Below are positions 47,296 through 58,925 of a DNA stretch of 64,000 bases, in pieces. The stretch covers positions 538,647,602-538,711,601 of the forward strand of contig NC_064616.1 of NCBI RefSeq assembly GCF_023898315.1, in the 5' to 3' direction. Both the position numbers and the translations under genes were made by a program. The DNA is from Schistocerca nitens (taxonomy: Eukaryota; Arthropoda; Insecta; Orthoptera; Acrididae). The number at the start of each line of letters is the position of its first letter. Position 1 is the stretch's first letter. A model generated the notes under the pieces. It was not told the DNA's origin. It was given only the letters and a program-made list of their open reading frames with translations, and did not search any database.

Positions 47296-49612
47296 ATGGC
47301 GTGTGAAAAACGTAACACTAGGCTCCAAAGCAAACTGAGAAATAATAGTGACGACGAGCGTAGCTTGCCAGCACCACTGTGTAATGAATTAACAGACGTT
47401 CAAAGTAGTAATTTGGTAACTGTGCATAGGGAAATGGAGTGGGCGGCAAACACTGGTGTAGACAGCGAAACAATTAGAGAACAGGGAAGCATTATCGATC
47501 GATCGGTCGGCGACAGCTCGCCTCAGGTATCCGAAATGACAGGAAACAATCTCGCAAATGCTGTGGATTCAGGATTTGGGTCCTCACCGTTTTCTCAAAT
47601 AAGTCAAGCACATTTTCTGCTTGTCAAAATGTGAATGTTGCCGGTGCAACTTCACTGCCGAAAAGCACTGAGGAACGTGTTTCAGACACCTGTGCATTGT
47701 TATTACAGTTAATGCAACAAATGGGACAAAAGCTTGAAAAGTTAGACACAATGGAACAAAATGAGAGACAAATACAGCAACAGCTACAAAAGTTAGACAG
47801 AATGGAACAAAATCTTCAAAAGTTAGACTCATTGGAGCAAACTCTTGAACCAACACGTGAGGATTTAACTACTGAGTTACATCCCATTGAATCGAAATGT
47901 CAAAAAGTCTGTAATGACGTAAAAACACAAATTTGTGAGCATTTCCAACCTATTTTTTCGCGTCATGAAAATGCACTACAGAATCACGAATCAGCCATAA
48001 AAGAACTGCAAACTACTGTTCATGAAAATCATGAGACCTTGCAAGCTAAATTTGACTCAGTTGCATCTACCGATTCGGTTACGCAACTTGCAAAAACTCA
48101 GGAAAACTTCAAGGACACAGTAGATTCGATTTCAACACAAATAGATACTCTGAAACTTGGTTCAGAAAAACACACTGAGGAAATAAGTACACTATCGGAG
48201 AAAGTAGCCGAACTTTCAGATCAGTTCATTAACTTATCTACAAAAGTAGATGATAATCTGAATGACACAAAACCGGTAGTCTTTAATGACACAGAAGAGA
48301 GCGAACAAATTAGGAAACTCAAACAAAATCAGAATCAAATTAATACGCAACACCAAAGAGAAATCCGCGAAGTACAAGATCAGCTGACACAGGTAATACA
48401 AGAATTACGTATTTCAGTGACACTCGCGCTCCAGTACAGGAAGAGGGACATAGAAATACGGAACAGCCACAAAATAATAACACAGCGCATTTCGGAAATT
48501 ATGAAAGAAATTGGCAAGGTGCACCGAATTTTGAAGTGGAACCGCCGAAACGACGTAACAATGACCGATATGCGACTCGCCGACATGATGACTTTGACTA
48601 TAAGCTGTTCATTACTACCTGTAAATTCAAAACGTTTAAAAATTCTGCCAACGACATTCATCCACAAGCGTGGCTCCATCAATTCTCTCGTTGTTTTCCC
48701 CCCAACTGGTCATTGGAGCACAGGTTAGAATTTATGTGTGGCTACTTGGAGAATGAACCAGCTGTACGAATGTGATCGGTCATTCACGATTGTCACAGTG
48801 AAGGAGATTTTTATCATGCCTTCCTCTCAGCATATTGGTCTCAAGCCACACAAGACCGAGTAAAACATGGCATCATAATGATGAAACATTTCGAAGAATC
48901 TGAATTTTCCAGTCTCGTCAAATATTTTGGAGACATGTTGCACAAGAATCAATATCTTTCAAACCCATACAGCCCTTCAGAACTCATCCGCGTTTGCTTA
49001 ATGAAATTGCCTGAACATTTAAGAAATATTATTTTAGCAGGACGTTGCAAAGAAGACATTGAGGCTATTCAGGGACTGTTACAAGAACTGGAAATTGACA
49101 CTGACAATCGCGGAACGCACGAGCACAACAATTACAGATCACATCCGTCGCAATTCCGCGATGAAAGAAATAATAACTGGACGCGACAAGGCTATTCTCA
49201 CAACACAAATCGTGACCGAAACAGACACCACCCGTATGACAACCACTGGCAGAGTAATATCTACAGAGAACGTTCGCATTTCCGTAGTAATGAATATGAC
49301 AGAGACAATCAGAGAAACAGACAATATGGGAACCAAAATAATTATTATTACGGGAGACAGAATAACTTTAGACGCAACGGTCCAGCGCGCAGTTACGATT
49401 CAGGGAGAAATTCTCCACCACTTAACCGACAAGAAAGAAACTACAGGAACTACCAACATGACGACAGACGATGTGATCGTAACGACAGACCTGAATTGCA
49501 TCAGAACTGGCGGGATTTAAACAGGGCAGGGCCCTCTCGTCACGGTGAATTTGTAGAAGTTAGGTCTCCTAATCCCAATAACGGCGCGCGCCAACAAAGA
49601 GACAGACAATGA
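47296..49612 (+). pseudogene. Gag-like polyprotein of the gag-only element
   Basis: The ATG at 47296 (MACEKRNTRLQSKLRNNSDD) begins the first piece, ending in a stop at 47634. The protein continues in another frame (FSACQNVNVAGATS), so a small indel lies near 47600-47634. The second piece (to about 48420) is a long coiled-coil region with repeated KLDxMEQN and LQKLDSLEQ heptads and further QENFKDTVDSISTQIDTLKL-type helices. A second shift near 48420 leads to EPPKRRNNDRYATRRHDDFD (48536 on) and a capsid-like core with HPQAWLHQFSRCFPPNWSLE and, after one in-frame TGA at 48773, FYHAFLSAYWSQATQDRVKH, FSSLVKYFGDMLHKNQYL and RVCLMKLPEHLRNIILAGRC. The last 150 residues are rich in Asn, Arg and Tyr (NRDRNRHHPYDNHWQSN), probably RNA-binding without a CCHC knuckle. 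Gag identity is inferred from LTR context and architecture. Confidence 0.75.
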
Positions 49613-49659
49613 CTCGCACAGCAGGCAGCCGCGTGCGCCAGCTGGCTCAGGGAAAAATA

Positions 49660-49805
49660 ACATAGACGCTAACCTTGAGAAAAATTCCAGTATTCTTTAC
49701 CGACGTATACCACTTGATAATTGCGTTAAAGTTGAAACTCTGCGTACTAGGAAGAGCAAAGGTTTACACCACATTTCACACGTAAAACCGTTTATTGAGA
49801 GATAA
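49660..49805 (+). pseudogene. C-terminal remnant of pol
   Basis: The frame ending at the TAA of 49803-49805 reads ...KVETLRTRKSKGLHHISHVK PFIER, the end of a Ty3/gypsy integrase, where 'HxxHxKPxxER' closes the GPY/F-like module. It follows the gag stop by about 50 bases. The implication is that the rest of pol was removed by an internal deletion near 49620-49660. Confidence 0.6.
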
Positions 49806-52800
49806 TGTGCTTTTTTAACTTGAGATTTTAATGCAACATTTTGGTTTATTTGAAAATACATTCTGAAATTAAAGTGCTTTCTGAGAGATACCAGATGACA
49901 CAGAGGTTAGTTTATGTGACAGCTACACGATTTTATCACGACGCTACTAATGAGTGACAATTTACAATGTTGCTTTTGCGGTGTATCTGTTTTATATCTG
50001 CACAGTTTTCTGAATTCTTCTGGAAAGAAAAACATGTTTTAGTAGTAACTTTTGTGGCATAGCAACAATGAGACAGCCTTTTTCGTGGCACAACAATACG
50101 TTACAGTACAGTACTTTCTTCATCACAACAATAAGCGTAATAACTACGATATCTATACACAAAGCATTTCACTTTTGTTTATCATGAGGTAAGTACATTG
50201 ACTTCTGCAGAACTTAGCTTTCGGATGACGATAACTACGAGACTTCCACAGAGATTATCTTACAGCATGACGCACAGTTTAGCGCTACAGTACACTATTT
50301 GAGTGATTGATTTCGCACTTAAAACATTTATTTTTTTAAGATATTTGAAGTGCAATGATACAAGGGTTTTCCGTGATACATTTCATTCCATTGCTGTAAT
50401 CTGTAACACCTGAGGGTATAATTACATTAATCCTCATACACGCTTACTTTGTGTACCATGTGTGTGGCAACCACAAGGAACCCTAGCTAATATGGTATTT
50501 GCTTATACAACTTTACACATCGGTACCATATTTCTCTAACACAAAATTACATAGCTATCTGATCATTTAACTGAGAGATAAACTTTTTTACTACATCAGT
50601 GACAGATGTTTACGTAATTACACAGTTGGATAACTTCACACTTATGAAATTGTATTTTGTCAGTACTTTGTAAACTGTTCATATTTTTTCGGAACCATTG
50701 TGATACTGTGAGAGCTTTGAATGATGTATTTGGTATGAGATCATGATTTTTAAGGTACGTTTGAGGTAGATGACACTATTGAAATGAGCAGAGAATATTT
50801 TTTAGGGTTTTGAAATTATTCCAGGAAGCTACGACGATTTTGAGATTTGGCTGAGGTTTTATGATGTTTTGATGACGATGTGTATTACGCTGTTGCGGTA
50901 TGTTTATGATAAAGAAGCTGATGCTATATGAGGAATTTGATTATGCTATGTATCTTATGATGAAGTATTGAAGAAGCGTCGACTAATTTGTATATGTGTA
51001 ATAAGGTAAGGAGTAATGAATAGTGATTTAGGGCCTCTGACTTGTGAAGAAGTATGTTGGAAACCAAGAGTCGTACTTTAAGAGTTATGAAATTTGTGTA
51101 AATGCGTGACTGTATCACAATGCTGACGAATATTTTTTTTGGACACTTATATTTATAGGATTTTGTTTCTACAGATTTGTAACCCAAATTCCGTACGAAA
51201 GTTAAGTGACCACCTGCAAGTAATGCGTCGCGGGCACCCACCTGGGCGACAGCGGCCCGAAAAAAAAGAAAAAGCCATTATTGCGAGCAGCGGCACAGGT
51301 AGAAAAAAAAAGGAAGGCCATTATCCTCGCTATTGACGTTCCTTTGTAGAAAGCATCGTAAATACGACACGCTAATAATAACTTGGAAACATTTTTACAT
51401 CTGCACATCTGATTCTGACAAGCGTCTTTCTACGAGAGTTGTGAGAATTTCTACTAACTTATGAAATGTCACATGACTATTGAATGATATTTTATGCTTT
51501 GCCTTTCATAGTTGCTTATTTCATTTGATATCTAGTTTCCAGCTGTGTTGCAGCATGGGTTTTATAAAAAAAAATCATTTGCTAATGTGAACACTTTCTG
51601 TCAACAGATCTATTAAATAATTATTTTATGACCCACATTCTTCGAAAAAGGAGCTCTTGGAATGGAAAGAACAATAAGAAGGGACTAATAACAGGAACTG
51701 CATACATAATTTTATTTTCAACTACTTGGTAATTGTTTTTTCCGTAGAGTAAGTTTTTGTGATGCATCACTCTAGTGTTAAGATGTAACGTAAGTTTTAA
51801 ACATGGCCATTTTTACTGTAATATTTTTTCTGCTTGAGCTATGTCATGTTTAGGTATAAGTTGCTGCTGTTTGCCAGGCATAGTGTTATTGAATTTGACT
51901 TTGTATTATTCTGTTAAGCCAGTTTTACTAATGATTTATTTTTATTGTTTGCTGCACATTGCCTTAGATTAGTTGTAATATTACAATTGCTTTGCTAATT
52001 TCTTAATGCTGCTTGCTTCGCAAATCTGCGTTTTTTTTATTGCTGTTTATATTAATTGTTTTATGTGATGCTGCATTGCCTCGTCCCTTAGTTTAGCATC
52101 TGAGCTCAGTAGATTTAAGTTAGCTTAAGAGGGGTAGACTATATAAGAAACAGATTTGGCAAAAATGAGTATTGTGCACTAACAAATAATTATTTCGAAA
52201 GAAATATGAACAGAGTAGAGAAAGCAGGTACAGATAGGACTTTTTGGGAATAATGATGAACGAAGGGAGATCTCCAAGAACAAAAAAGGTTTTGTTCGCA
52301 AAATACTGCAGTACCAAAAGTTACACTGAAAACGAACCCTGTCCTTTCCATTGTGTTATCCCCCTATGTGTTTGTGTACCCTTGTGTATTTGTTTTCTTC
52401 CTGTCTCTGTGTAGTTTCATAGAATTTTTTTTTCTAATACTATTCACTATGATGAGGAATACTGTTATCCTCAAATATAATTGGTATTAATAATATCTTA
52501 TTTAACTTGTAAGTATGCTTAGATATTATTTATTCTGTTTTATTTTAATGCTCATGTGTGAAGTTGATGTTTCGAAAGTTATTCTACTCTTTTATGTATG
52601 TACTCATGTCATAATTCCTGTAACACTGACGTATATGTCTATTTCTATTCTTTTGTAAAGCCCCTGTTACCACAAATGTTATCTGTATTGTTATGTTCTT
52701 TACTGATGTGTTTTGTACCTTTGTTATTGTGTTCTTATGTTATAAAATTGTAATTGACACCAGTTCATCAAATTAAGCAACTTGTAAGTTACATTTCACT

Positions 52801-53626
52801 GCACACGTTTTTGTTGGTCATAGTATATGGACAATATGTGAGAAGTAGGGACTGATAGTGTTTGCACGTGTGTTAATAATTCAGCAAGGGACTGGATAAG
52901 AGCATTGCTGGTTCTAAGGACAATTCCAAAAACTTTGTGAGTGCACAAGTGGTGGTTATGGACTTGCTATATTCTCCACAAGAATCTTCGATGGTGATTG
53001 TGCACCTGCACAGTCACAACAGATGGCTGCTGGCCATCTCTACAAGGACTGCAGTGGGTCTGCACCTCTGGTGGCCCACCAGTACCATTATCTCTACAAG
53101 GACTACAGTGGGTCTGCGTCTTTGCTGACTCACCAGTACCACTATTTCTACAAGGACTGCAGTGGGTCTGCGCCTCTGGTGGCCCACTAATACCGTAATC
53201 TCTACCAGGACTACAGTGGGTCTGCTCTGTGATGACCTACCCACCAATACTCTTCAAAACTTCGACTGACTCCGCTGTGGGTTTGCTCTGTTGTGGCCCA
53301 TTACCTGTCAGCATGTCAAGAGTCAGCACTGTCTTTCCGTTGGAAGGACAACAATACTTCTTCAATACTGCATGGAAATCCACTACTTCCGTGTGCATTT
53401 TCTTTTACTGCTCAGACTTTGAGAAAAAGACTGATATTTTACTGTGATGAACGATTAGGACTGTCTTTATGGACTGTGAGAAAATTTTTGCTTTTGACCA
53501 ACATTGTATCAATAAGTGTGTGCATTTGATTTCTTTGTTATTGTAATTATGAAAAATTTTTTCTAATCTGTATTGGGCACTGCCCAAACCAATTTGTAAA
53601 ATTTTTTGTGGGGAGCATGGGGGCTA
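49806..53626 (+). other. Long non-coding 3' region of the gag-only element
   Basis: About 3.8 kb with no open frame above about 105 codons and no env-like or pol-like text. Contents seen: a doubled ~45-base unit with A-runs at about 51250-51330, long AT-rich stretches, a 54 bp tandem repeat (53038-53230) and the polypurine tract before the right LTR. Its length is unusual for an LTR element that has lost pol. Confidence 0.6.
53038..53230 (+). repeat. 54 bp tandem repeat, about 3.6 units
   Basis: The unit starts CTCTACAAGGACTGCAGTGG and continues GTCTGC.CCTCTGGTGGCCCACCAGTACCATTAT (read by position). Starts are at 53038, 53092, 53146 and 53200, an exact 54-base period with about 10-15 percent divergence between units. 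As 54 is a multiple of three, the repeat could once have been coded, but stops occur in it now. Confidence 0.9.
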
Positions 53627-54174
53627 TGTAAGTAGGCTGTTTAGGTTTTTTTTATTGGTAACGCCACCTCTGTATAGAAAATCACTGGCTGTGCGGTGTG
53701 CAGTCTGTGGCTGCTTTGCATTGTTGTAATACTCGCCATTGTAGTGTTAGACAGCTGGCTGTGAACAGCGCATAGCGTTGGGCAGTTGGAGGTGAGCCGC
53801 CAGCAGTGGTGGATGTGGGGAGAGAGATGGCGGAGTTTTGAAATTTGTCATGAACTGCTATATTTATATATGATGATATCAAGGTAAATACATTGTTTGT
53901 TCTCTATTAATATCTTTCATTTGCTAACTATCCCTATCAGTAGTTAGTGCCTTCAGTAGTTTGAATCTTTTATTTAGCTGGCAGTAGTGGCGCTCGCTGT
54001 ATTGCAGTAGCTTGATCAGTGAAGATTTTTGTGAGGTAAGTGATTTGTGAAAGGTATAGTTTAATGTTAGTCAGGGCCATTCTTTTGTAGGGAATTTTGA
54101 AAGTCAGATTGCGTTGCGCTATAAATATTGTGTGTCAGTTTAAGCACAGTCATTGTATAAATTTTTCTAAGGGG
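53627..54174 (+). repeat. 3' LTR of the gag-only element
   Basis: 548 bases aligned without gaps to the left LTR, with seven substitutions counted. It ends at CTAAGGGG and lacks the final ACGTTTCA seen on the left; the following TGGTGGTGTTGTGTCC is flank or a replacement. Confidence 0.9.
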
Positions 54175-54661
54175 TGGTGGTGTTGTGTCCGACGATGCGC
54201 CTAGAAGCTCTCTCGATTAACTAGTTAAATACCTGCTAGATTCTACTGCGGGTATTATTCTTACTTTTTGATTTAATGTCGGAAATCTCCAATTCTTCGA
54301 TAATCACATTAAAATTAAATTAATTGCTGCAACCTTTAATTGAGGGCAGAAAGCGAGATGCTGTTATTTATTTATTTGCGCTTAGCAACGATGCATGTGA
54401 CATGCGAAATCTTGAGGTAAAACACTATTCAAAATTCTTGGATGTTATGCCTGCCGTTAAATGTCAAGTGTATGGTTTCAGATGACTTGGTCAGAATGTT
54501 GTGAATCATGTGGGAATTACATTGCTGCTGATTAGTATCTCCTTCTTTTATGTGTGTCATGTTTAATAAACTACTGAAAAGACCATGTTCTGTATGCAAT
54601 ATAGTAGTAAAAGTTGATTACAACTTGTCATGATAACGGTACAAAAGAAGTCTGCCTTCTT
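54175..54661. other. Unassigned flank
   Basis: Nothing recognised between the LTR and the next SINE. Confidence 0.4.
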
Positions 54662-54672
54662 AAGGCAAAATA

Positions 54673-54871
54673 AAATGGTTCAAATGGCTCTGAGCACTAT
54701 CGGACTTAACATCTTAGGTCATCAGTCCCCTAGAACTTAGAACTACTTAAACCTAACTAACCTAAGGACATCACACACATCCATGCCCGAGGCAGGATTC
54801 GAACCTGCGACCGTAGCAGTCCTACGGTTCCGGACTGAAGTGCCTAGAACCGCACGGCCACCGCGGCCGGC
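54673..54871 (-). mobile_element. tRNA-derived SINE
   Basis: Full-length minus-strand copy: from 54871 the head reads GCCGGCCGCGGTGGCCGTGC, then B-box GGTTCGAATCC and the tail to the AGCCATTTGAACCATTTTA side at 54673. A perfect 11 bp target-site duplication, AAGGCAAAATA, lies at 54662-54672 and 54872-54882. Confidence 0.95.
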
Positions 54872-54882
54872 AAGGCAAAATA

Positions 54883-56271
54883 CCCCAAATCATTACGAAT
54901 TAGCAAGAGAAAGTTAAAAAATCATTCAGTGCCACACAAAGTCAATATTATTGACAAAAGCAGAAAAAAAGGGCTTAACATGTGTGCAATTCTGCAAATG
55001 TGTCTATACATCCACGGACTAGAGAATATAGTTAGCGATATAATGGCGGAGAGGTTTCCATTCGATGTCTTTACTGATTGTTATCTGCCTTCGAGATTAT
55101 ACTTTACAGGGAGGAAAGAGTATTGTCGTCACCAGTATTTGAACCGACAATAAGCGCAGTTTGCAATTTCATGTCCAAACATTTTACGCCTACGCTAGCA
55201 GCCATCTGCAACAAAGTTTGCCTCCTTGACGCCTCAATCGTAGATTCGTCAGCTAAACAGCGACGTAAATAGCGAATCAGCATCAGTTTCTGTTGAAACG
55301 AGCTTCCTGGAATCAAAATTAATCATTTTATCCTTTCTATATTATCCTCTAAGGGAGAATCATTCAGGATATTTAATGAGAATGATAAGACATTAGTGAG
55401 TGAATTTAGAAGGAATCTTTAGCTCCAGTCCAGGAAGTAATTCGAAAGCCACATTGCAGCCAAATGTATGCTGCAATGATGCCAATTCTCCATTAGACTG
55501 GCGACAGGCAGAAGACTCATGCTAACGCGAAAAGTCTCTTCAGATTGTAACCACAGGACAAGTTCGCTCAACACAGACGTGGCAGGGTCGGCGTTGGCGC
55601 TAGCGCCGGTTGCTACCACTTTGACGGGGACCTGAATTAACAAACGTAAAGGCCAATTAGCTACCGATTTCAACTTGAACGTCAGATATAAATATCGGGG
55701 GAATAATTTACGGGGCCCTCCTTTTAAGTAGCTGCGTAGCAGTTTTTGTTATTATGTCTTATGAGAACTGCAAACAAAAAAAAAAAAAAAATTCTCCAGA
55801 AGCGATTACGTTCTGTAGTATCACCTGACGCCGTTACCAAAATGAGTAAATAATATTCATTTTGCTATTAAATACGTTAAAATATTTTTTATTACGTCGG
55901 ATTTCTTCGGCACTACTGCTGACACATAATAAATCAGATGAAACCACAACATGACACTGATTACCAAATGCGAAAATCAACAAAGATATTTCATAAACTC
56001 TGAACAACACATTATTTAATCTACATCTATATTTCACAAGCCACATTAAGGTGTTGTGATACAGGACACTATATATACCACTATAATTTCCCTATTTGCT
56101 TACTCCAGGCGTGAATATGTCGTAGGAAGAACGATTTCTAGTAAACCTATGTGTTCACAAGAATCTAATTTTATCCCCATGGTCTTTCCGCATGATGTAA
56201 GTTGGACGGAACCATATGTTAGCTGACTATTCATGTGTCGTAAGCTCTCGGTATTATACAGCTGTGCACAC
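54883..56271. other. Unassigned sequence
   Basis: No gene recognised. A minus-strand frame of 84 codons (55673-55419) without motif, and an A-run of about 16 at 55778-55793. Confidence 0.4.
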
Positions 56272-56280
56272 CGCCATGTG

Positions 56281-56488
56281 GGCCGGCCGGAGTGGCCGTG
56301 CGATTCTGGGCGCTACAGTCTGGAGCTGAGCGACCGCTACGGTCGCAGGTTTGAATCCTTCGGGCATGGATGTGTGTGATGTCCTTAGGTTAGTTACATT
56401 TAATTAGTTCTAAGTTCTAGGCGACTGATGACCTCAGAAGTTAAGTCGCATAGTGCGCAGAGCCATTTGAACCATTTTGAACCATATC
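56281..56488 (+). mobile_element. tRNA-derived SINE
   Basis: Plus-strand copy starting GGCCGGCCGGAGTGGCCGTG, with B-box GGTTTGAATCC, a tail with CTAGGCGACTGATGACCTCA and AAGTCGCATAGTGC, and a doubled end GAACCATTTTGAACCAT. A 9 bp target-site duplication, CGCCATGTG, lies at 56272-56280 and 56489-56497. Confidence 0.93.
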
Positions 56489-56656
56489 GCCATGTGCGAT
56501 CCCTCTGTTCCAGTGACTGCAACTAAAAGTGACTGAGCATCTCTCTGATGCTTTCATGCTTACTAAATAACCGTGTAATTAACGTGTTGCTCTTGTTTGG
56601 CTTTTAGAATTATCAGTAGCTTTCAAGTATTTGTCAAACGATTGATTTGTAAGCTA

Positions 56657-57802
56657 TCAGTTTGCACACATGAACTTGAAACTAAATGATGAAATTTGTT
56701 GTACTAAAGACCCTTATCTCCCTGCTAACTAATCACGAAAGACCTTTAATATAATTTCCTTCAGAAGTAACCACGTGAGCACGTGTTTAAAATTGCAATG
56801 CTGTGATGTAAAATTTTGTGAAAGGGCTTTGTACCCGCCCGTTATTGGATGGGTAACTAAGTAAAAGCAAATGTTAAATATGGAATTCACCAGTAGTGAG
56901 ATTTATCAATATGTAATAACAATACACTCATTTGCTGCCCAGGAAACGTACCCGACAACCACTGTCGCCCTTAATCGTCCATAAACAGATATAAACTATT
57001 ATCTGCTTGCTCACCAGTAGTAAGATGCTCACATATTTGACTAGAAATAATGGGAGCTATCGTTATTGTTGACAATTCATGAAGCGACATTAAAAATGAA
57101 AATTATTTGTCGCTGATACTTCGGTGTGCACACACTATGGCTTACAATGAAATTTTAAACATTTTAGTACTGGACCAGGATTCCAACCCAGATACGTTCC
57201 ATTCGTAGAAAACCGAATTTGAACTCCACTCCATCAAAAATGGCTCTGAGCACTATGGGACTTAACATCTATGGTCATCAGTCCCCTAGAACTTAGACCT
57301 GCTTAAACCTAACTAACCTAAGGACATCATACAACACCCAGTCATCACGAGGCACAGAAAATCCCTGACCCCACCGGGAATCAAACCCGGGAACCCGGGC
57401 GCGGGAAGCGAGAACGCTACCGCACGACCACGAGCTGCGGACTCTCCATTCCATCACCAAAATTTTGTTCGTCTCTAATTTACATGAAATATGAGTCCTG
57501 TGAACGTAATGCCCATTGTGTTATTAATCGAAAAAATAAATTTAGTGCATGCTTACCCGAACAGAATATCTGTCTTCTGCGACTTTTCTTGTGGCGCAAT
57601 TTAAATAGGCTCTGACCCTTATGCTGGCGAAGAGATATGGTGTTTATGAGGATTCTGAATTATGGTGTGATATAATATTCTTCACTTGGCGTAGCCAGAG
57701 ATGCTTTAGATCCGTCAGTGAGTGTTAAAAATGAACGACCTATGTGAGAATCGAACTCACACAACCCAATTATCAAAGTAGGATCCACTACTATACCGTA
57801 AT
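56657..57802 (+). repeat. Unnamed dispersed repeat, copy B
   Basis: Second copy of the repeat at 45271-46435, same orientation, about 11.4 kb away. The motif CACCAGTAGT(G/A)AGAT occurs twice inside it (about 56889 and 57012). B-box-like strings: GGATTCCAACCC near 57179 and GAGAATCGAACTCAC near 57745. It is interrupted by a SINE (57237-57443) at a position different from that in copy A. Confidence 0.7.
57237..57443 (-). mobile_element. SINE with a different tRNA-like head and the shared tail
   Basis: On the minus strand the head reads CCGCAGCTCGTGGTCGTGCG (A-box), then GGGTTCCCGGGTTTGATTCC (B-box) and a GGTCAGGGATTTTCTGTGCC stretch. After ATGATGTCCTTAGGTTAGTT it continues with the same tail as the main SINE family (GACTGATGACCATAGATG, TTAAGTCCCATAGTGC). 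It is flanked by a near-perfect 13 bp duplication, CTCCACTCCATCA at 57224-57236 and CTCCATTCCATCA at 57444-57456. Confidence 0.92.
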
Positions 57803-58925
57803 AGTAATTTCGTGTGCAATGGATACATATCGATTGCACAATTTTAGAATTTAAGACTCTGCATCAATTCCGGTTCGGGTAGTGCTACATCATACACCAG
57901 CAATGTGCTCGTGATGCCAACTGCATTGTTCTTTTCACTTGATTCTGTAATCACTGAAATAAAATCACATAACCTCCCAACGCGAGAGGTTTATTTTCGT
58001 TCCTCCATTCCTGGTGGGAGATTTGTTTTCTTATTGATCAGCTCTTTTCCTTCCTGCTAGCGAAATGTGACAAAATGTGGCCTGTAATAGATCCACAACC
58101 CTCTATTTTAATGTGGTTGTAGCTGAAAGACTTTAGTTTCCTCTTAAAACGTCTTAAGCAACAACGTTCTCTGATTTCCCAAGAATGAAATGCTCATTGT
58201 CGAGGTAGGAAGAGTTTTAAATCAAAGTCCCCAAAGCCTGGGTGAGGTATATCTCTTCGTCTGACGGCACTGCATAGGTACTTATCCTAAAAGGCATCAC
58301 AAGTTGTGTTCGTATAGCTGTAGAAATCATTAGTTGAAGCAGAGTTTAGCATCTGTAGGTCTGGTACTGCTAGAAGTACAGAAGTATTATATACTGAAGG
58401 CTGCGTTCATCGTGAAGCTGAGGAGTATTTATAATACGGAAGGTACTGGAGATCAAATGATCTTGATTTCATCCAAAGAGTATTCGAAGGCATATACACA
58501 CATTACTATAAATAATGTAATCGAGAAAAGTAGAATTGTCCATATAAAGTAATGACTCGTTGTTTATGTCAAATTAAAAAATAATTGTAATGGCAGGGTT
58601 CGTATCTCATTCTAAGAGTTTTCAAACCAAGCTCTTTAGCCTCTATGCTCACCCGCCACTGGCTGAATGTATTGTTACAGACCTGAATCACTACATGAAT
58701 CTAAACGTTTCTTTAAATCTCTGACAACGATTTCATTATTACTATATATGAAAATTAGAGCCAAAATAATTGCCATGCTACTCAAAATAATACTTAAGAG
58801 GAACTTATTTATGAAACATTTTTCGTGGCATGTAACGGGAATGAATGTGACTTATGAGGCGAAGAAAGTGCAGTGCCACTTGTATGGCACTTCGGTTCCT
58901 CTTGCCTTGACACTAGGTCCTTACC
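57803..58925. other. Unassigned sequence
   Basis: No gene recognised. The last few hundred bases before 58930 should include the left end of the outer Tc1 element, but no inverted repeat partner was found for the right side. Confidence 0.4.

Larger units (their letters stand above)
46441..54174 (+). mobile_element. Gag-only, non-autonomous LTR retrotransposon
   Basis: Two direct repeats of 548 bases (46441-46988 and 53627-54174) are identical in length and differ at seven positions (1.3 percent). Between them: a leader, one gag region (47296-49612), a short pol C-terminal remnant (49660-49805) and about 3.8 kb without coding sequence. A purine-rich tract, GTGGGGAGCATGGGGGCT, precedes the right LTR at about 53608-53625, as a polypurine tract should on the plus strand. 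No RT, RNase H, protease or integrase core is present, so this copy needs enzymes in trans. No target-site duplication was seen (CACAT on the left, TGGTG on the right). Confidence 0.85.

Noticed and set aside
49059..49520. A 153-codon Thr/Ile-rich open frame
   Set aside because: It overlaps the gag tail in another frame; its composition follows from the Asn/Arg codons of gag read one base off.
53038..53230. CRISPR-like array
   Set aside because: Repeats are directly adjacent with no spacers, and this is eukaryotic DNA.
46436..54180. Target-site duplication of the gag-only LTR element
   Set aside because: CACAT on the left and the bases after 54174 do not match, and the right LTR seems to lack its last bases.
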